Notes under the pieces: model-generated
Told to the model about the DNA's origin: nothing
The model's database searches: none
What the model saw: only the letters and a program-made list of their open reading frames with translations
Position numbers and translations under genes: made by a program
In this document: in pieces, positions 33,030 to 41,077 of the stretch
How positions within the stretch are numbered: the first letter of the stretch is position 1
Layout of the letters: every line of letters starts with the position of its first letter
Assembly (NCBI GenBank): GCA_015061525.1
Contig: SUWK01000005.1
Span: 1 to 64,000 of the forward strand
Direction of reading: 5' to 3'
Length of the DNA stretch: 64,000 nt
Origin: Lentisphaerota bacterium
GTDB taxonomy: Bacteria > Verrucomicrobiota > Lentisphaeria > Victivallales > Victivallaceae

Positions 33030-33620
33030 TTATACTGCCGGCTCAACCTGCCAAAACTCCAAATCCACCGGGGTTGAACGACCAAAGATCAAAATCACCA
33101 CCGTCAAACGGCCGCGGGTTTCATCTATCGCCGTAACATTACCCTCATATCCCATAAATGCGCCATCTTTGATGCGGACGATATCCCCGATCTTGACACC
33201 GATGACCAGCACCGGTGCGGCCGCCTCTTCATTGAGAGCCGGATTCATCTCAAGGAACTCTTCCTGCGTCAGCGGAGCCGGACGGGTCGCATCACCCAAA
33301 AATCCCAGCACTCCCTGCACGCTGCGCACAAAATACCATGCTTTTTCATCCACGATACCATCGGCATCGTAAAGATCCATCCGAACCAGCACATAGCCCG
33401 GAAAAAGTTTTTTCGTCACAGTGATAGCTTTGCCGCGACGGATCTCTTTTACTTTATTTTCAGGGATCAATGCCTCGTAAACGCCGACCTGATCACCCAT
33501 ACGCAACTGCCGGTTGATAGTGTCGCGCACTTTATTCTCGTGCCCGGACAGCGTTTGGATCACAAACCACTGACCGCGGTCATCCTGCTGTTTTTCAACT
33601 GCTTCATCCATTGTATTCAC
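33030..33620 (-). CDS. nusG: Transcription factor NusG
   Basis: 196 residues: NGN domain (WFVIQTLSGHENKVRDTINRQLRMG...FPGYVLVRMDLYDADGIVDEKAWYFVRSVQGVLGFLG) and a C-terminal KOW domain (IGDIVRIKDGAFMGYEGNVTAIDETRGRLTVVILIFGRSTPVDLEFWQVE). It binds RNA polymerase for processivity and couples to Rho or ribosomes. The start is a GTG at 33620 (AGGA 5 nt upstream) or the ATG at 33611. Confidence 0.96.
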   Translation of the reverse strand: MNTMDEAVEKQQDDRGQWFVIQTLSGHENKVRDTINRQLRMGDQVGVYEALIPENKVKEIRRGKAITVTKKLFPGYVLVRMDLYDADGIVDEKAWYFVRSVQGVLGFLGDATRPAPLTQEEFLEMNPALNEEAAAPVLVIGVKIGDIVRIKDGAFMGYEGNVTAIDETRGRLTVVILIFGRSTPVDLEFWQVEPAV

Positions 33621-33641
33621 CGGAATCCTCTGCGTAATTCA

Positions 33642-33869
33642 TCAACCACGCACCGTGATCCAACGGATCAACAAACGCGCAATCTCATCCACTCCAGCAA
33701 CGAAACAGGCAAGAATAACCATTGCCACCACCACCAGAACCGTTGATTCAAGCAGTTCCCCGCGGGTAGGCCACGAGCAACGACGAAGTTCGGCGGCAGT
33801 ATCCGCACAAAAACTGCGGATGCGACCGGTCACTGAATCAAAACCGGAACTCTTTTTGCTCTTTTCCAT
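33642..33869 (-). CDS. secE: Preprotein translocase subunit SecE
   Basis: 75 residues: an amphipathic segment with the conserved ELRRCSWPTRGELLEST motif, then one membrane helix (VLVVVAMVILACFVAGV), the minimal single-span SecE type. It forms the SecYEG channel used by the SecA encoded at 49.6-52.6 kb. It lies between tRNA-Trp and nusG, a widely conserved arrangement. Confidence 0.93.
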   Translation of the reverse strand: MEKSKKSSGFDSVTGRIRSFCADTAAELRRCSWPTRGELLESTVLVVVAMVILACFVAGVDEIARLLIRWITVRG

Positions 33870-33907
33870 CTCTGTTATCCTTGTCTGTAAAACAAACTGT
33901 TAAAAAC

Positions 33908-33984
33908 TGGCAGGAAAGGTGAGGCTCGAACTCACGACCTGCGGTTTTGGAGACCGCTGCTCTAGCCAACTGAGCTACTTTCCT
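33908..33984 (-). tRNA. trnW: tRNA-Trp (CCA)
   Basis: 77-nt cloverleaf including an encoded 3' CCA. Acceptor AGGAAAG/CTTTCCT; anticodon loop CTCCAAA with anticodon CCA; T-loop GTTCGAG. It sits between rpmG and secE and is probably processed from the same transcript. Confidence 0.97.
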
Positions 33985-34005
33985 GCACATCAAAATCTCA
34001 CCGCA

Positions 34006-34158
34006 TCAGCGCGTTTCTTTGTGCACAGTGTGCTTGCGCTCGAAGGGGCAGTATTTCTTCTTTTCCAAGCGTTCCGGAGTGTTGCGCTTTTCCTTAGTCG
34101 TCGTATAATTGCGACGTTTGCACTCAGTGCACTCCATAATTACCAGTTCACGAGCCAT
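34006..34158 (-). CDS. rpmG: 50S ribosomal protein L33
   Basis: A 50-residue protein, [20 protein letters not shown]...[15 protein letters not shown]. The first zinc pair (CTEC, residues 10 and 13) is intact, but the second is half lost: the family CPxC is CPFE here, leaving three of four ligands. It lies 20 nt upstream of tRNA-Trp and just after tuf. Confidence 0.9.
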   Translation of the reverse strand: MARELVIMECTECKRRNYTTTKEKRNTPERLEKKKYCPFERKHTVHKETR

Positions 34159-34196
34159 TCTTAAGCACTCTTCTTTTATTCTTTATTACGATATTA

Positions 34197-34252
34197 TCCC
34201 GGACCGTCATTGCGGCGGCCCGGGACGAATCCGCTTCAGGGATCAAACCCTG
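34197..34252 (-). promoter_or_regulatory. Two hairpins between tuf and rpmG
   Basis: On the transcript, CAGGG/CCCTG comes first (34237-34252), then a longer stem TCCCGG/CCGGGA continued by CCG/CGG across a mismatch (34197-34225). Neither has a T-run, so processing sites or mRNA-end stabilisers are more likely than terminators. Confidence 0.4.
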
Positions 34253-34261
34253 CAGCACTGA

Positions 34262-35461
34262 TTACTCGATAACTTCGGAAACACGACCGGAAGCAACGGT
34301 ACGACCGCCTTCACGGATAGCGAAACGAAGACCTTTTTCCATAGCGATCGGAGCGATCAGCTCAACGCTGATGGAGGTGTTATCGCCGGGCATCACCATC
34401 TCAGTACCCTCAGCCAGGGTAATGGTACCGGTGACGTCAGTCGTACGGAAGTAGAACTGAGGACGATAGTTGTTGAAGAACGGAGTGTGACGTCCACCTT
34501 CTTCTTTGCTCAGCACGTAGATCTCACCTTTGAATTTGGTGTGAGGAGTGATTGAACCGGGTTTGGCAAGAACCTGACCGCGGACAACATCTTCCTTCTT
34601 GGTACCACGGAGCAAGCAGCCGACGTTGTCACCAGCCTGACCCTGATCCAGAATCTTACGGAACATTTCAACACCGGTAACGGTGGTCTTGGTGGTATCT
34701 TTGATACCGACGATCTCAACCTCATCACCAACTTTGATAACACCGGCTTCAACACGACCGGTAACCACGGTACCACGACCTTCGATGGAGAACACGTCTT
34801 CGATCGGCATGATAAAGGGTTTATCAATGTCGCGCTGCGGTTCCGGAATAAAGCTGTCAACAGCTTCCATCAGTTCGTAGATGCAGGCGCAGGCCGGATT
34901 GTCAGCAGCACCCTCAGCCTCGACAGCTTTCAGAGCAGAACCCTTGATGATCGGGGTATCGTCGCCGGGGAAGTCGTATTTGCTGAGCAGTTCGCGGATT
35001 TCCATCTCAACGAGCTCAAGCAGCTCGGGGTCATCCAGCTGGTCGCATTTGTTCATGAAGACAACGATCGCGGGCACACCGACCTGACGGGCGAGCAGCA
35101 CGTGTTCGTAGGTCTGCGCCATCGGACCGTCGGTCGCGGCGATAACCAGAATAGCACCGTCCATCTGAGCAGCACCGGTGATCATGTTTTTCACATAGTC
35201 AGCGTGTCCCGGGCAGTCAACGTGAGCATAGTGACGGTTGGCACTTTCGTATTCAACGTGGGAGGTGTTGATGGTGATTCCACGAGCCTTTTCCTCCGGG
35301 GCGTTGTCGATTTCATCATACTTACGGATTTCACCACCGCCGAATTTGCTGTGCATGCACATGGTGATAGCAGCAGTCAGAGTGGTTTTACCATGGTCAA
35401 CGTGGCCGATAGTACCGACGTTAACGTGCGGCTTTGTTCTCACAAAATTTTCTTTAGCCAT
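34262..35461 (-). CDS. tuf: Elongation factor Tu
   Basis: 399 residues. G1 [11 protein letters not shown]3 [13 protein letters not shown]4 NKCDQ, the switch I region [16 protein letters not shown], and domain III ending [20 protein letters not shown] chose the ATG at 35461 ([19 protein letters not shown]) with AGGAGG upstream. No second tuf lies between fusA and rpsJ, so this may be the only copy, to the extent the window shows. Confidence 0.98.
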   Translation of the reverse strand: MAKENFVRTKPHVNVGTIGHVDHGKTTLTAAITMCMHSKFGGGEIRKYDEIDNAPEEKARGITINTSHVEYESANRHYAHVDCPGHADYVKNMITGAAQMDGAILVIAATDGPMAQTYEHVLLARQVGVPAIVVFMNKCDQLDDPELLELVEMEIRELLSKYDFPGDDTPIIKGSALKAVEAEGAADNPACACIYELMEAVDSFIPEPQRDIDKPFIMPIEDVFSIEGRGTVVTGRVEAGVIKVGDEVEIVGIKDTTKTTVTGVEMFRKILDQGQAGDNVGCLLRGTKKEDVVRGQVLAKPGSITPHTKFKGEIYVLSKEEGGRHTPFFNNYRPQFYFRTTDVTGTITLAEGTEMVMPGDNTSISVELIAPIAMEKGLRFAIREGGRTVASGRVSEVIE

Positions 35462-35513
35462 TTTTTCCTCCTGACAGGTTTTTTGGTTTCCTTGCAAGAC
35501 TCTAATAAAAAAC

Positions 35514-35589
35514 TGGAGCCTACATCCGGACTTGAACCGGAGACCTCATCCTTACCAAGGATGTGCTCTACCGACTGAGCTATGTAGGC
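35514..35589 (-). tRNA. trnT: tRNA-Thr (GGT)
   Basis: 76-nt cloverleaf with encoded CCA. Acceptor GCCTACA/TGTAGGC; anticodon loop TTGGTAA with anticodon GGT; T-loop GTTCAAG. It lies upstream of tuf in the same transcription unit. Confidence 0.97.
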
Positions 35590-35604
35590 ACTCATTCAAA
35601 GAAA

Positions 35605-35689
35605 TGGTACTCGAGGGGGGACTCGAACCCCCAAGGATCGCTCCATATGGACCTCAACCATACGCGTCTGCCAGTTCCGCCACCCGAGC
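35605..35689 (-). tRNA. trnL: tRNA-Leu (GAG)
   Basis: 85-nt class II tRNA with a long variable arm and encoded CCA. Acceptor GCTCGGG pairs with CTCGAGT through two G-U pairs; anticodon loop TTGAGGT gives GAG. It is the first product of the tuf-rpsS cluster. Confidence 0.95.
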
Positions 35690-35734
35690 ACATACTTACC
35701 GTGTTTTTCACGGGGTGAATTGCTAACATCACCT

Positions 35735-35763
35735 AATATAACCACTAAAACGGAGTTTTTCAA
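35735..35763 (-). promoter_or_regulatory. Promoter of the tRNA-tuf-ribosomal cluster
   Basis: Minus strand: TTGAAA (35763-35758), 17-nt spacer, TATATT (35740-35735). It lies 45 nt upstream of the tRNA-Leu 5' end with no gene between. Confidence 0.85.
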
Positions 35764-35829
35764 ATCAAATTCATTATTTTTTTTGCTTTTTTTTGAAAAT
35801 ACTGCACTTTTTCAGGATTTTTTCCGTTC

Positions 35830-36669
35830 TTATCTCTCAAGCAACTGCCGGACAAAAACCGGTTTGACAAATGCCGCCCGGTGTATTTCCGCATTATAAT
35901 ACCGCAGCTGTGCCGCCAATTCTGCATCCGGAACCGCTTTCGGCTCCCGCACATCACCGCCATCCGATGCCACACAACATGCGATCATACCGGTCGGATA
36001 AGTCGGTACTGAAATCGCAGCATAATCCACAAACTTGAAATTATCCCGTGCCGCATTCACCAACTGTTTCACCACATCGGGCAGCAGCCAGGGAGATTCC
36101 GCCTGCGTTCCGATCACTCCGCCGTGACGCAGGGATTTTTTCAAATCAGCATAAAACTGCGCACCGAAAAGCGGCGCACCCGGCCCGCCGGGATCAGTGG
36201 AATCTACGATCACCACATCATAATACTCTTTTTTATCACGGATAAATTCACTGCCGTCAGCGATATTCACCGTCACCCGCGGATCGTCAAAACCGCACGC
36301 CATTTCCGGCAGAAACTCTTTTGCCGCCCGGATCACCTCACCGTCGATCTCGCAAATATCCAGAACCTTTATTTCACGGTGCCGCGCCAATTCACGCAGA
36401 ACTCCACCGTCTCCGCCGCCGATGACCAACACCCTTTCCGGCTTACCGAAAGCAAAACACGGCAGATGCGCCATCATCTCCTGATAAGCAAATTCATCGT
36501 ACGACGTAGACTGAATTATCCCGTCCAACAACATCAATTTGCCCAATTTGCTCGTCTCGTATATCTCTATTTTCTGAAACTTGCTCTGCAAACTGCACAA
36601 CTCACGGGTAACCTCGATCGTCTGCCCGTAGCCGTTGGCGGCTTCAGTGACCCATTTCTTCTGCATCAT
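35830..36669 (-). CDS. speE: Spermidine synthase
   Basis: Transfers aminopropyl from decarboxylated SAM to putrescine. 279 residues with GKLMLLDGIIQSTSYDEFAYQEMMAHLP, the SAM-type loop VLVIGGGDGGVLRELARH, the catalytic region IVDSTDPGGPGAPLFG and YPTGMIAC. The ATG overlaps the stop of the upstream PurF-like gene (ATGA), so the two are translationally coupled. The family also includes agmatine and thermospermine synthases, which cannot be excluded. Confidence 0.9.
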   Translation of the reverse strand: MMQKKWVTEAANGYGQTIEVTRELCSLQSKFQKIEIYETSKLGKLMLLDGIIQSTSYDEFAYQEMMAHLPCFAFGKPERVLVIGGGDGGVLRELARHREIKVLDICEIDGEVIRAAKEFLPEMACGFDDPRVTVNIADGSEFIRDKKEYYDVVIVDSTDPGGPGAPLFGAQFYADLKKSLRHGGVIGTQAESPWLLPDVVKQLVNAARDNFKFVDYAAISVPTYPTGMIACCVASDGGDVREPKAVPDAELAAQLRYYNAEIHRAAFVKPVFVRQLLER

Positions 36670-38111
36670 TCAAACTCCGGAGCTTCATCTTCGACATCAC
36701 GACCGTTCCAGCAGTAGGTGCAAACCCGCTCCTGCGGCAGACCGATCGCCTTGATCAAATCTTCAAGTTTCTGGAACTTGAGCGAAGTCAAATTCAAATC
36801 TTTACGGATCTCCTCAACCATCTGCAGATATTTCGGAGAATTATAAGTCAGATACTCTTTCAATGCTTCCGGAGTGACATTGCCCCCCTCAAGCCGGCTG
36901 ATAGCGCGGCGTGCTGCCAGATCCAGCTCACTGCGCGAACGTGAAAAATTCAAAAACCGGCAGCCGAAAACCAACGGAGGACACGCCGAACGCATATGCA
37001 CCTCTTTGGCTCCACGACGGTAAAGTCTGCCAACCGTATCGCGCAGCTGAGTTCCGCGCACGATCGAGTCATCGCAAAAAAGCAGCCGCTTGTTACGGAT
37101 CTGCTCCTCCACCGGGATCAGCTTCATTCTGGCGATCTTTTCCCTGATCTTCTGATCCTGCGGAGTAAAACTGCGCGGCCAGGTGGGAGTATACTTCACA
37201 AACGCCCTCTGATACGGTTTTCTCGCCGCGTTGGAGTACCCCACCGCATGTGCCACTCCGGAGTCCGGAATACCGCAGATGGAATCGATCTCCGGCAGAA
37301 TATCTTTATCATTTTCCGCCATGATCGCACCATTGCGGTAACGGGTACTTTCAGTATTGACACCCTCGTAACAACTTGAAGGATATCCGTAATACACCCA
37401 GTAGAAACTGCAGATCTTGCACGTTCTTCCGGGAGGAGTAAGCTGTTTAACACCGTCAGCGGTGATCTCCACGATCTCCCCCGGACCGAGTTCACGAAGC
37501 AGCTCATAATCCAGATTGGGGAACGCAGTCGTTTCCATCGTCACCGCAAAAGAACCGGGTTTTCTGCCGATGATGACCGGAGTTCTGCCGTAACGGTCGC
37601 GCGCAGCGTAAATACGGTCTTTGCGCAAAATCAGCATGGAACATGATCCGTCAATGACCCGCTGGGCATACTCAATACCGGCAGATACCGTATTCCCGCG
37701 GCTGATAAGCATGGCAACCACCTCGGTCGGATTGGGTTCGCCGTCCCCGGATTCGGAAAGATGGGAACAACCGGAGGAAAACCCTTGCTCAATGATCTCG
37801 TCAATGTTGTTGATCTTCGCCACAGTCGTAATGGCAAATGTCCCCAGCTGACTGGTGATGATCAACGGCTGATCTTCAGTATCACTGATGACCCCGATAC
37901 CGCAACTGCCGGAAAAACTGCCTATCTCATCGTCAAATTTTGAACGGAATTGGGAGTTGCTGATGTCATGGATCCGGCGGTCGATACCGCCATCCTTGCG
38001 CGCCACCGCTATACCGCCGCGCCGCGTCCCCAGATGTGAATGATAGTCAATACCGAAATAAAGATCACTGACGCAATCTCCGCTGGAAACCACTCCAAAA
38101 AAACCGCCCAT
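36666..38111 (-). CDS. PurF-like amidophosphoribosyltransferase lacking the catalytic Cys
   Basis: 481 residues, with an N-terminal Ntn/class II glutaminase fold and a C-terminal phosphoribosyltransferase domain carrying an intact PRPP loop (LLFCDDSIVRGTQ, about 343-355) and the CGIPDSG core. True PurF starts with a nucleophilic Cys (MCG...). This one starts MGGFFGVVSSGDC, has HLGTRRGG where the glutamine-binding HRGQES lies, and no alternative start restores the Cys. It therefore probably cannot use glutamine; ammonia-dependent synthesis or a different transferase role are alternatives. It is coupled to speE. Confidence 0.8.
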   Translation of the reverse strand: MGGFFGVVSSGDCVSDLYFGIDYHSHLGTRRGGIAVARKDGGIDRRIHDISNSQFRSKFDDEIGSFSGSCGIGVISDTEDQPLIITSQLGTFAITTVAKINNIDEIIEQGFSSGCSHLSESGDGEPNPTEVVAMLISRGNTVSAGIEYAQRVIDGSCSMLILRKDRIYAARDRYGRTPVIIGRKPGSFAVTMETTAFPNLDYELLRELGPGEIVEITADGVKQLTPPGRTCKICSFYWVYYGYPSSCYEGVNTESTRYRNGAIMAENDKDILPEIDSICGIPDSGVAHAVGYSNAARKPYQRAFVKYTPTWPRSFTPQDQKIREKIARMKLIPVEEQIRNKRLLFCDDSIVRGTQLRDTVGRLYRRGAKEVHMRSACPPLVFGCRFLNFSRSRSELDLAARRAISRLEGGNVTPEALKEYLTYNSPKYLQMVEEIRKDLNLTSLKFQKLEDLIKAIGLPQERVCTYCWNGRDVEDEAPEFE

Positions 38112-38135
38112 ACAAAAACTCCCGGTGTTTACACC

Positions 38136-38267
38136 TTATTTATATAAATCGTACGCACACTGCATAAAATAACCGCTGATACCGTTTTTTTCAAGAGTCG
38201 ACCGGTATTTTTTTCGTTCTCCGGTGCGCCGCTCCAACTGCATGAGGGCAGCGGCAGCGATCAGCAT
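38136..38267 (-). CDS. Doubtful 43-codon ORF overlapping murD end
   Basis: An open frame starting with an ATG that overlaps the murD stop and ending 25 nt before the PurF-like start (MLIAAAALMQLERRTGERKKY...). It has no convincing ribosome-binding site and contains the promoter of the next operon, so I regard it as probably accidental. Confidence 0.15.
   Translation of the reverse strand: MLIAAAALMQLERRTGERKKYRSTLEKNGISGYFMQCAYDLYK
38166..38194 (-). promoter_or_regulatory. Promoter of the PurF-like/speE operon
   Basis: Minus strand: TTGAAA (38194-38189), 17-nt spacer, TATTTT (38171-38166), about 55 nt ahead of the start codon. Confidence 0.75.
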
Positions 38268-39490
38268 TTTTCATTTTGTCTGAAAAGAAGAGCAAATGTA
38301 TCACCGCGTTCAGCGTAATTTTTAAACATATCCATACTCGCACATGCCGGAGAAAGCAGAACCGTATCCCCCGGATGCGCAAGCTCTTTTGCAGTTTTCA
38401 TCACCACCGCGAAATCACTGCCGCAATCAACGCAGCGGCATTTCCCTGCAAGCACTTTTGCGATCTCCGCCCGGTCAGCACCATACAATACTGCCGCCCG
38501 GAAACGTTCCGCCCGCGTTGCCAATGGGGAAAAATCCATCCCTTTACCCAAACCGCCAAGCAGTATTACCAATTTACCGGGCAGTGAATCTATCGCCGCC
38601 AGCACCGCCGCCGGATTGGTTCCTTTGGAATCATCCACATACGTAACACCATTACGCACACCGATCACCTCCACACGGTGTCTGCCCCGGCGGAACTTTT
38701 CCAATGCCGCACGGAACTCTCCGCTCCACACGCACTTTTCCGGCAAAAATCTCAAACACAGTTCCACCGCTGCCGCAGCATTTTCCGCATTGTGCGCTCC
38801 GGGCAAATCACCCCGGTCAAGATCAAAAAAATCTTTTCCATCAACCAGCAGCATCCGTCCTGCCAGTGTCACACGCCTTTTTTTCCCGGCAAAACTCAAA
38901 CCATAGATCCGGTTTTCCGGCTGAATATGCTCAAACATCCGTTCTTTTGTGGCACAATATTCCGCAAATCCACCGGGATAACGGTCAATATGATCGCTTT
39001 GAAAATTGAGAATAACCCCGGCAAACGGCGCAAAATCACGCACTTTTTCCAACTGAAACGAACTGACCTCGATCACCGCAACTTCACAAACACCAGCTTC
39101 CGCAGCCAGATCGGAAAGCGGCCTGCCGATATTACCGCAGCATTCGGCTTTTACTCCGCACTGCTGAAGCAGAAACGCCGTCAATTCAGTGGTGGTGGTT
39201 TTACCGTTGGTCCCGGTGACAGCCAGCAGCGGTTTATGCCAGAAACGGCAGCCGAACTCCATTTCACTGACGATCTCCCTGCCCGATGCCAATGCCGCCT
39301 GATACAACGCCGACTTTGCCGGATGCACTCCCGGAGAAACTACGATCAACTCCCCGTCAGGCAAAACTGCACCGCCGCCATCGCTGACGACAGTGCAGTT
39401 GATATTATTTGCGGCACACAGTTTCGCCGCTGCTTTACCGGAAACTCCGGCACCGAGGATAGTCACGTTTTTCACTTGCCACCCCGGCAT
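38261..39490 (-). CDS. murD: UDP-N-acetylmuramoylalanine--D-glutamate ligase
   Basis: Adds D-glutamate to UDP-MurNAc-L-Ala in peptidoglycan synthesis, in the cytoplasm. 409 residues: Rossmann-like N-terminus (VTILGAGVSGKAAAKLC), ATP loop VTGTNGKTTTT (K97), central EVSSFQLE, GAHNAENAAAAVELC and the C-terminal VDDSKGTNPAAVLAAIDSLPGK. It lies 3 nt after lysS, away from the mur-fts cluster where it usually sits; no other mur gene is in the window. Confidence 0.93.
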   Translation of the reverse strand: MPGWQVKNVTILGAGVSGKAAAKLCAANNINCTVVSDGGGAVLPDGELIVVSPGVHPAKSALYQAALASGREIVSEMEFGCRFWHKPLLAVTGTNGKTTTTELTAFLLQQCGVKAECCGNIGRPLSDLAAEAGVCEVAVIEVSSFQLEKVRDFAPFAGVILNFQSDHIDRYPGGFAEYCATKERMFEHIQPENRIYGLSFAGKKRRVTLAGRMLLVDGKDFFDLDRGDLPGAHNAENAAAAVELCLRFLPEKCVWSGEFRAALEKFRRGRHRVEVIGVRNGVTYVDDSKGTNPAAVLAAIDSLPGKLVILLGGLGKGMDFSPLATRAERFRAAVLYGADRAEIAKVLAGKCRCVDCGSDFAVVMKTAKELAHPGDTVLLSPACASMDMFKNYAERGDTFALLFRQNEKC

Positions 39491-39493
39491 AAA

Positions 39494-40993
39494 TCACTTC
39501 AATCGCTTCATCTGGGGGAAGAGGATCACGTCGCGGATGGATTCCGCTCCGGTCAACGCCATCACGAGGCGGTCGATCCCAACCCCCATTCCACCGGCCG
39601 GAGGCATACCATATTCCAGCGCGGTGAGGAAGTCTTCATCAACTTTATTTTCCAGTTCGTCACCCTCTTCTTTCGTGGCTTCAAACTGATCCATGAACCG
39701 CTGACGCTGAATAATGGGGTTATTCAATTCGCTGTACGCCGGAGCAAGTTCCATACCGTTGACACCCAGCTCAAAAACATCCACCAGTGACGGATCATCC
39801 GCACAGGGATTGGCAAGCGGCAGCAGTTCCGCAGGCAGACGGGTGACAAACGTCGGCTGGATATTGTTGGGTTCGACAAGCTTTTCATAAAGTTCATTGG
39901 TCACTTCCAAATCACTCATGGATGCATTCACATCCAGCCCCAGTTTCTGACCGCGCTCCACGCGTTCTGCAGGAGTGATGTCGAACCAGTCATCGCCGCC
40001 CTTTTCCTTACACAACTCATGGTAGGTCGCACGGCGGAACGGCGGGGTGAAGTCAATTACCTTGCCGTTGCCATGGTCGATTTTCAGCGTGCCGCAAACT
40101 TTCATCGCTACAGTGGAGATCATACTTTCGATAAGCTCCATCATACCTTTGCAGTCGCTGTACGCCTGATAAATTTCCAACATGGTGAATTCCGGATTGT
40201 GACGGCGGTCAAGACCCTCGTTACGGAAAGAACGGTTCAATTCAAAAACCCGCTCAAAACCGCCGACCAGCAGACGTTTGAGGTAAAGTTCCGGAGCTAT
40301 ACGCATATAAACAGTACTGTTCAATGCGCCGTAAAAGGTTTCAAACGGAGTCGCTGAAGCTCCACCGGCAAGCGGCTGAAGCATCGGAGTTTCCACTTCC
40401 ATAAAGCCGCGGTCGGCAAGAAAGTTACGAACTTCGCGGATAATCGCTGAACGTTTGCGGAAAACATCTTTGACCTCCGGATTGGCGATCAGATCCAGAT
40501 ACCGCTGACGGTAACGCTGCTCCACATCGACCAGACCGTGGAATTTTTCCGGCAGCGGACGCATGGATTTGGAAAGCAGCTGAACCTCTTTGACACGCAG
40601 AGTCAATTCACCGGTCTTAGTGGTAAAAAGCGTACCTTTCACGCCGATGATATCACCGATATCCAGTTTGCGGCAGAGTGCGAACATCTCTTCAGGCATG
40701 TCGCTCTTACCGGCAAAAAGCTGCAGTCGGCCGGTGCTGTCACGCAAGTCGGCAAAAATCGATTTACCCATACCGCGTTTGGCAGTCATCCGTCCGGCAA
40801 CCACTGCGGCAGGACCGGGAAGTTCACTGCCCTCGGGAGGAAGTTCTTTGGTCCGTACAACTTCAATAAGTTCAACACCGGGGAATGCTCCACCGAAAGG
40901 ATTGACTCCGGCTTCCTGATACTCCCGGATCTTGGCGGCACGCTGCTCAAACATATCCATCTGAGCGGCAGGATTGGCTGTGTTTTCAGACAT
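39494..40993 (-). CDS. lysS: Lysyl-tRNA synthetase, class II
   Basis: 499 residues: N-terminal OB fold for the anticodon (GRMTAKRGMGKSIFADLRDSTGRLQLF), then the class II catalytic domain with motif 2 (FRNEGLDRRHNPEFTMLEIYQAY) and motif 3 (GGMGVGIDRLVMALTG). The ATG at 40993 has AAAGGTG upstream and is preferred to the in-frame GTG at 41002. It lies upstream of murD, and probably has its own promoter in the 84-nt gap after rsmB. Confidence 0.95.
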   Translation of the reverse strand: MSENTANPAAQMDMFEQRAAKIREYQEAGVNPFGGAFPGVELIEVVRTKELPPEGSELPGPAAVVAGRMTAKRGMGKSIFADLRDSTGRLQLFAGKSDMPEEMFALCRKLDIGDIIGVKGTLFTTKTGELTLRVKEVQLLSKSMRPLPEKFHGLVDVEQRYRQRYLDLIANPEVKDVFRKRSAIIREVRNFLADRGFMEVETPMLQPLAGGASATPFETFYGALNSTVYMRIAPELYLKRLLVGGFERVFELNRSFRNEGLDRRHNPEFTMLEIYQAYSDCKGMMELIESMISTVAMKVCGTLKIDHGNGKVIDFTPPFRRATYHELCKEKGGDDWFDITPAERVERGQKLGLDVNASMSDLEVTNELYEKLVEPNNIQPTFVTRLPAELLPLANPCADDPSLVDVFELGVNGMELAPAYSELNNPIIQRQRFMDQFEATKEEGDELENKVDEDFLTALEYGMPPAGGMGVGIDRLVMALTGAESIRDVILFPQMKRLK

Positions 40994-41077
40994 AATTGAC
41001 ACCTTTTATATACTTTACAGGGTAGATTATTATACAATCATCTATAATATAGCACACTTTATGTATAAATGCCACAA

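Noticed and set aside
38136-38267. 43-codon ORF after murD as a real small gene
   Set aside because: Length is within chance expectation, there is no good ribosome-binding site, and the next operon's promoter lies inside it. Kept only as a low-confidence entry.
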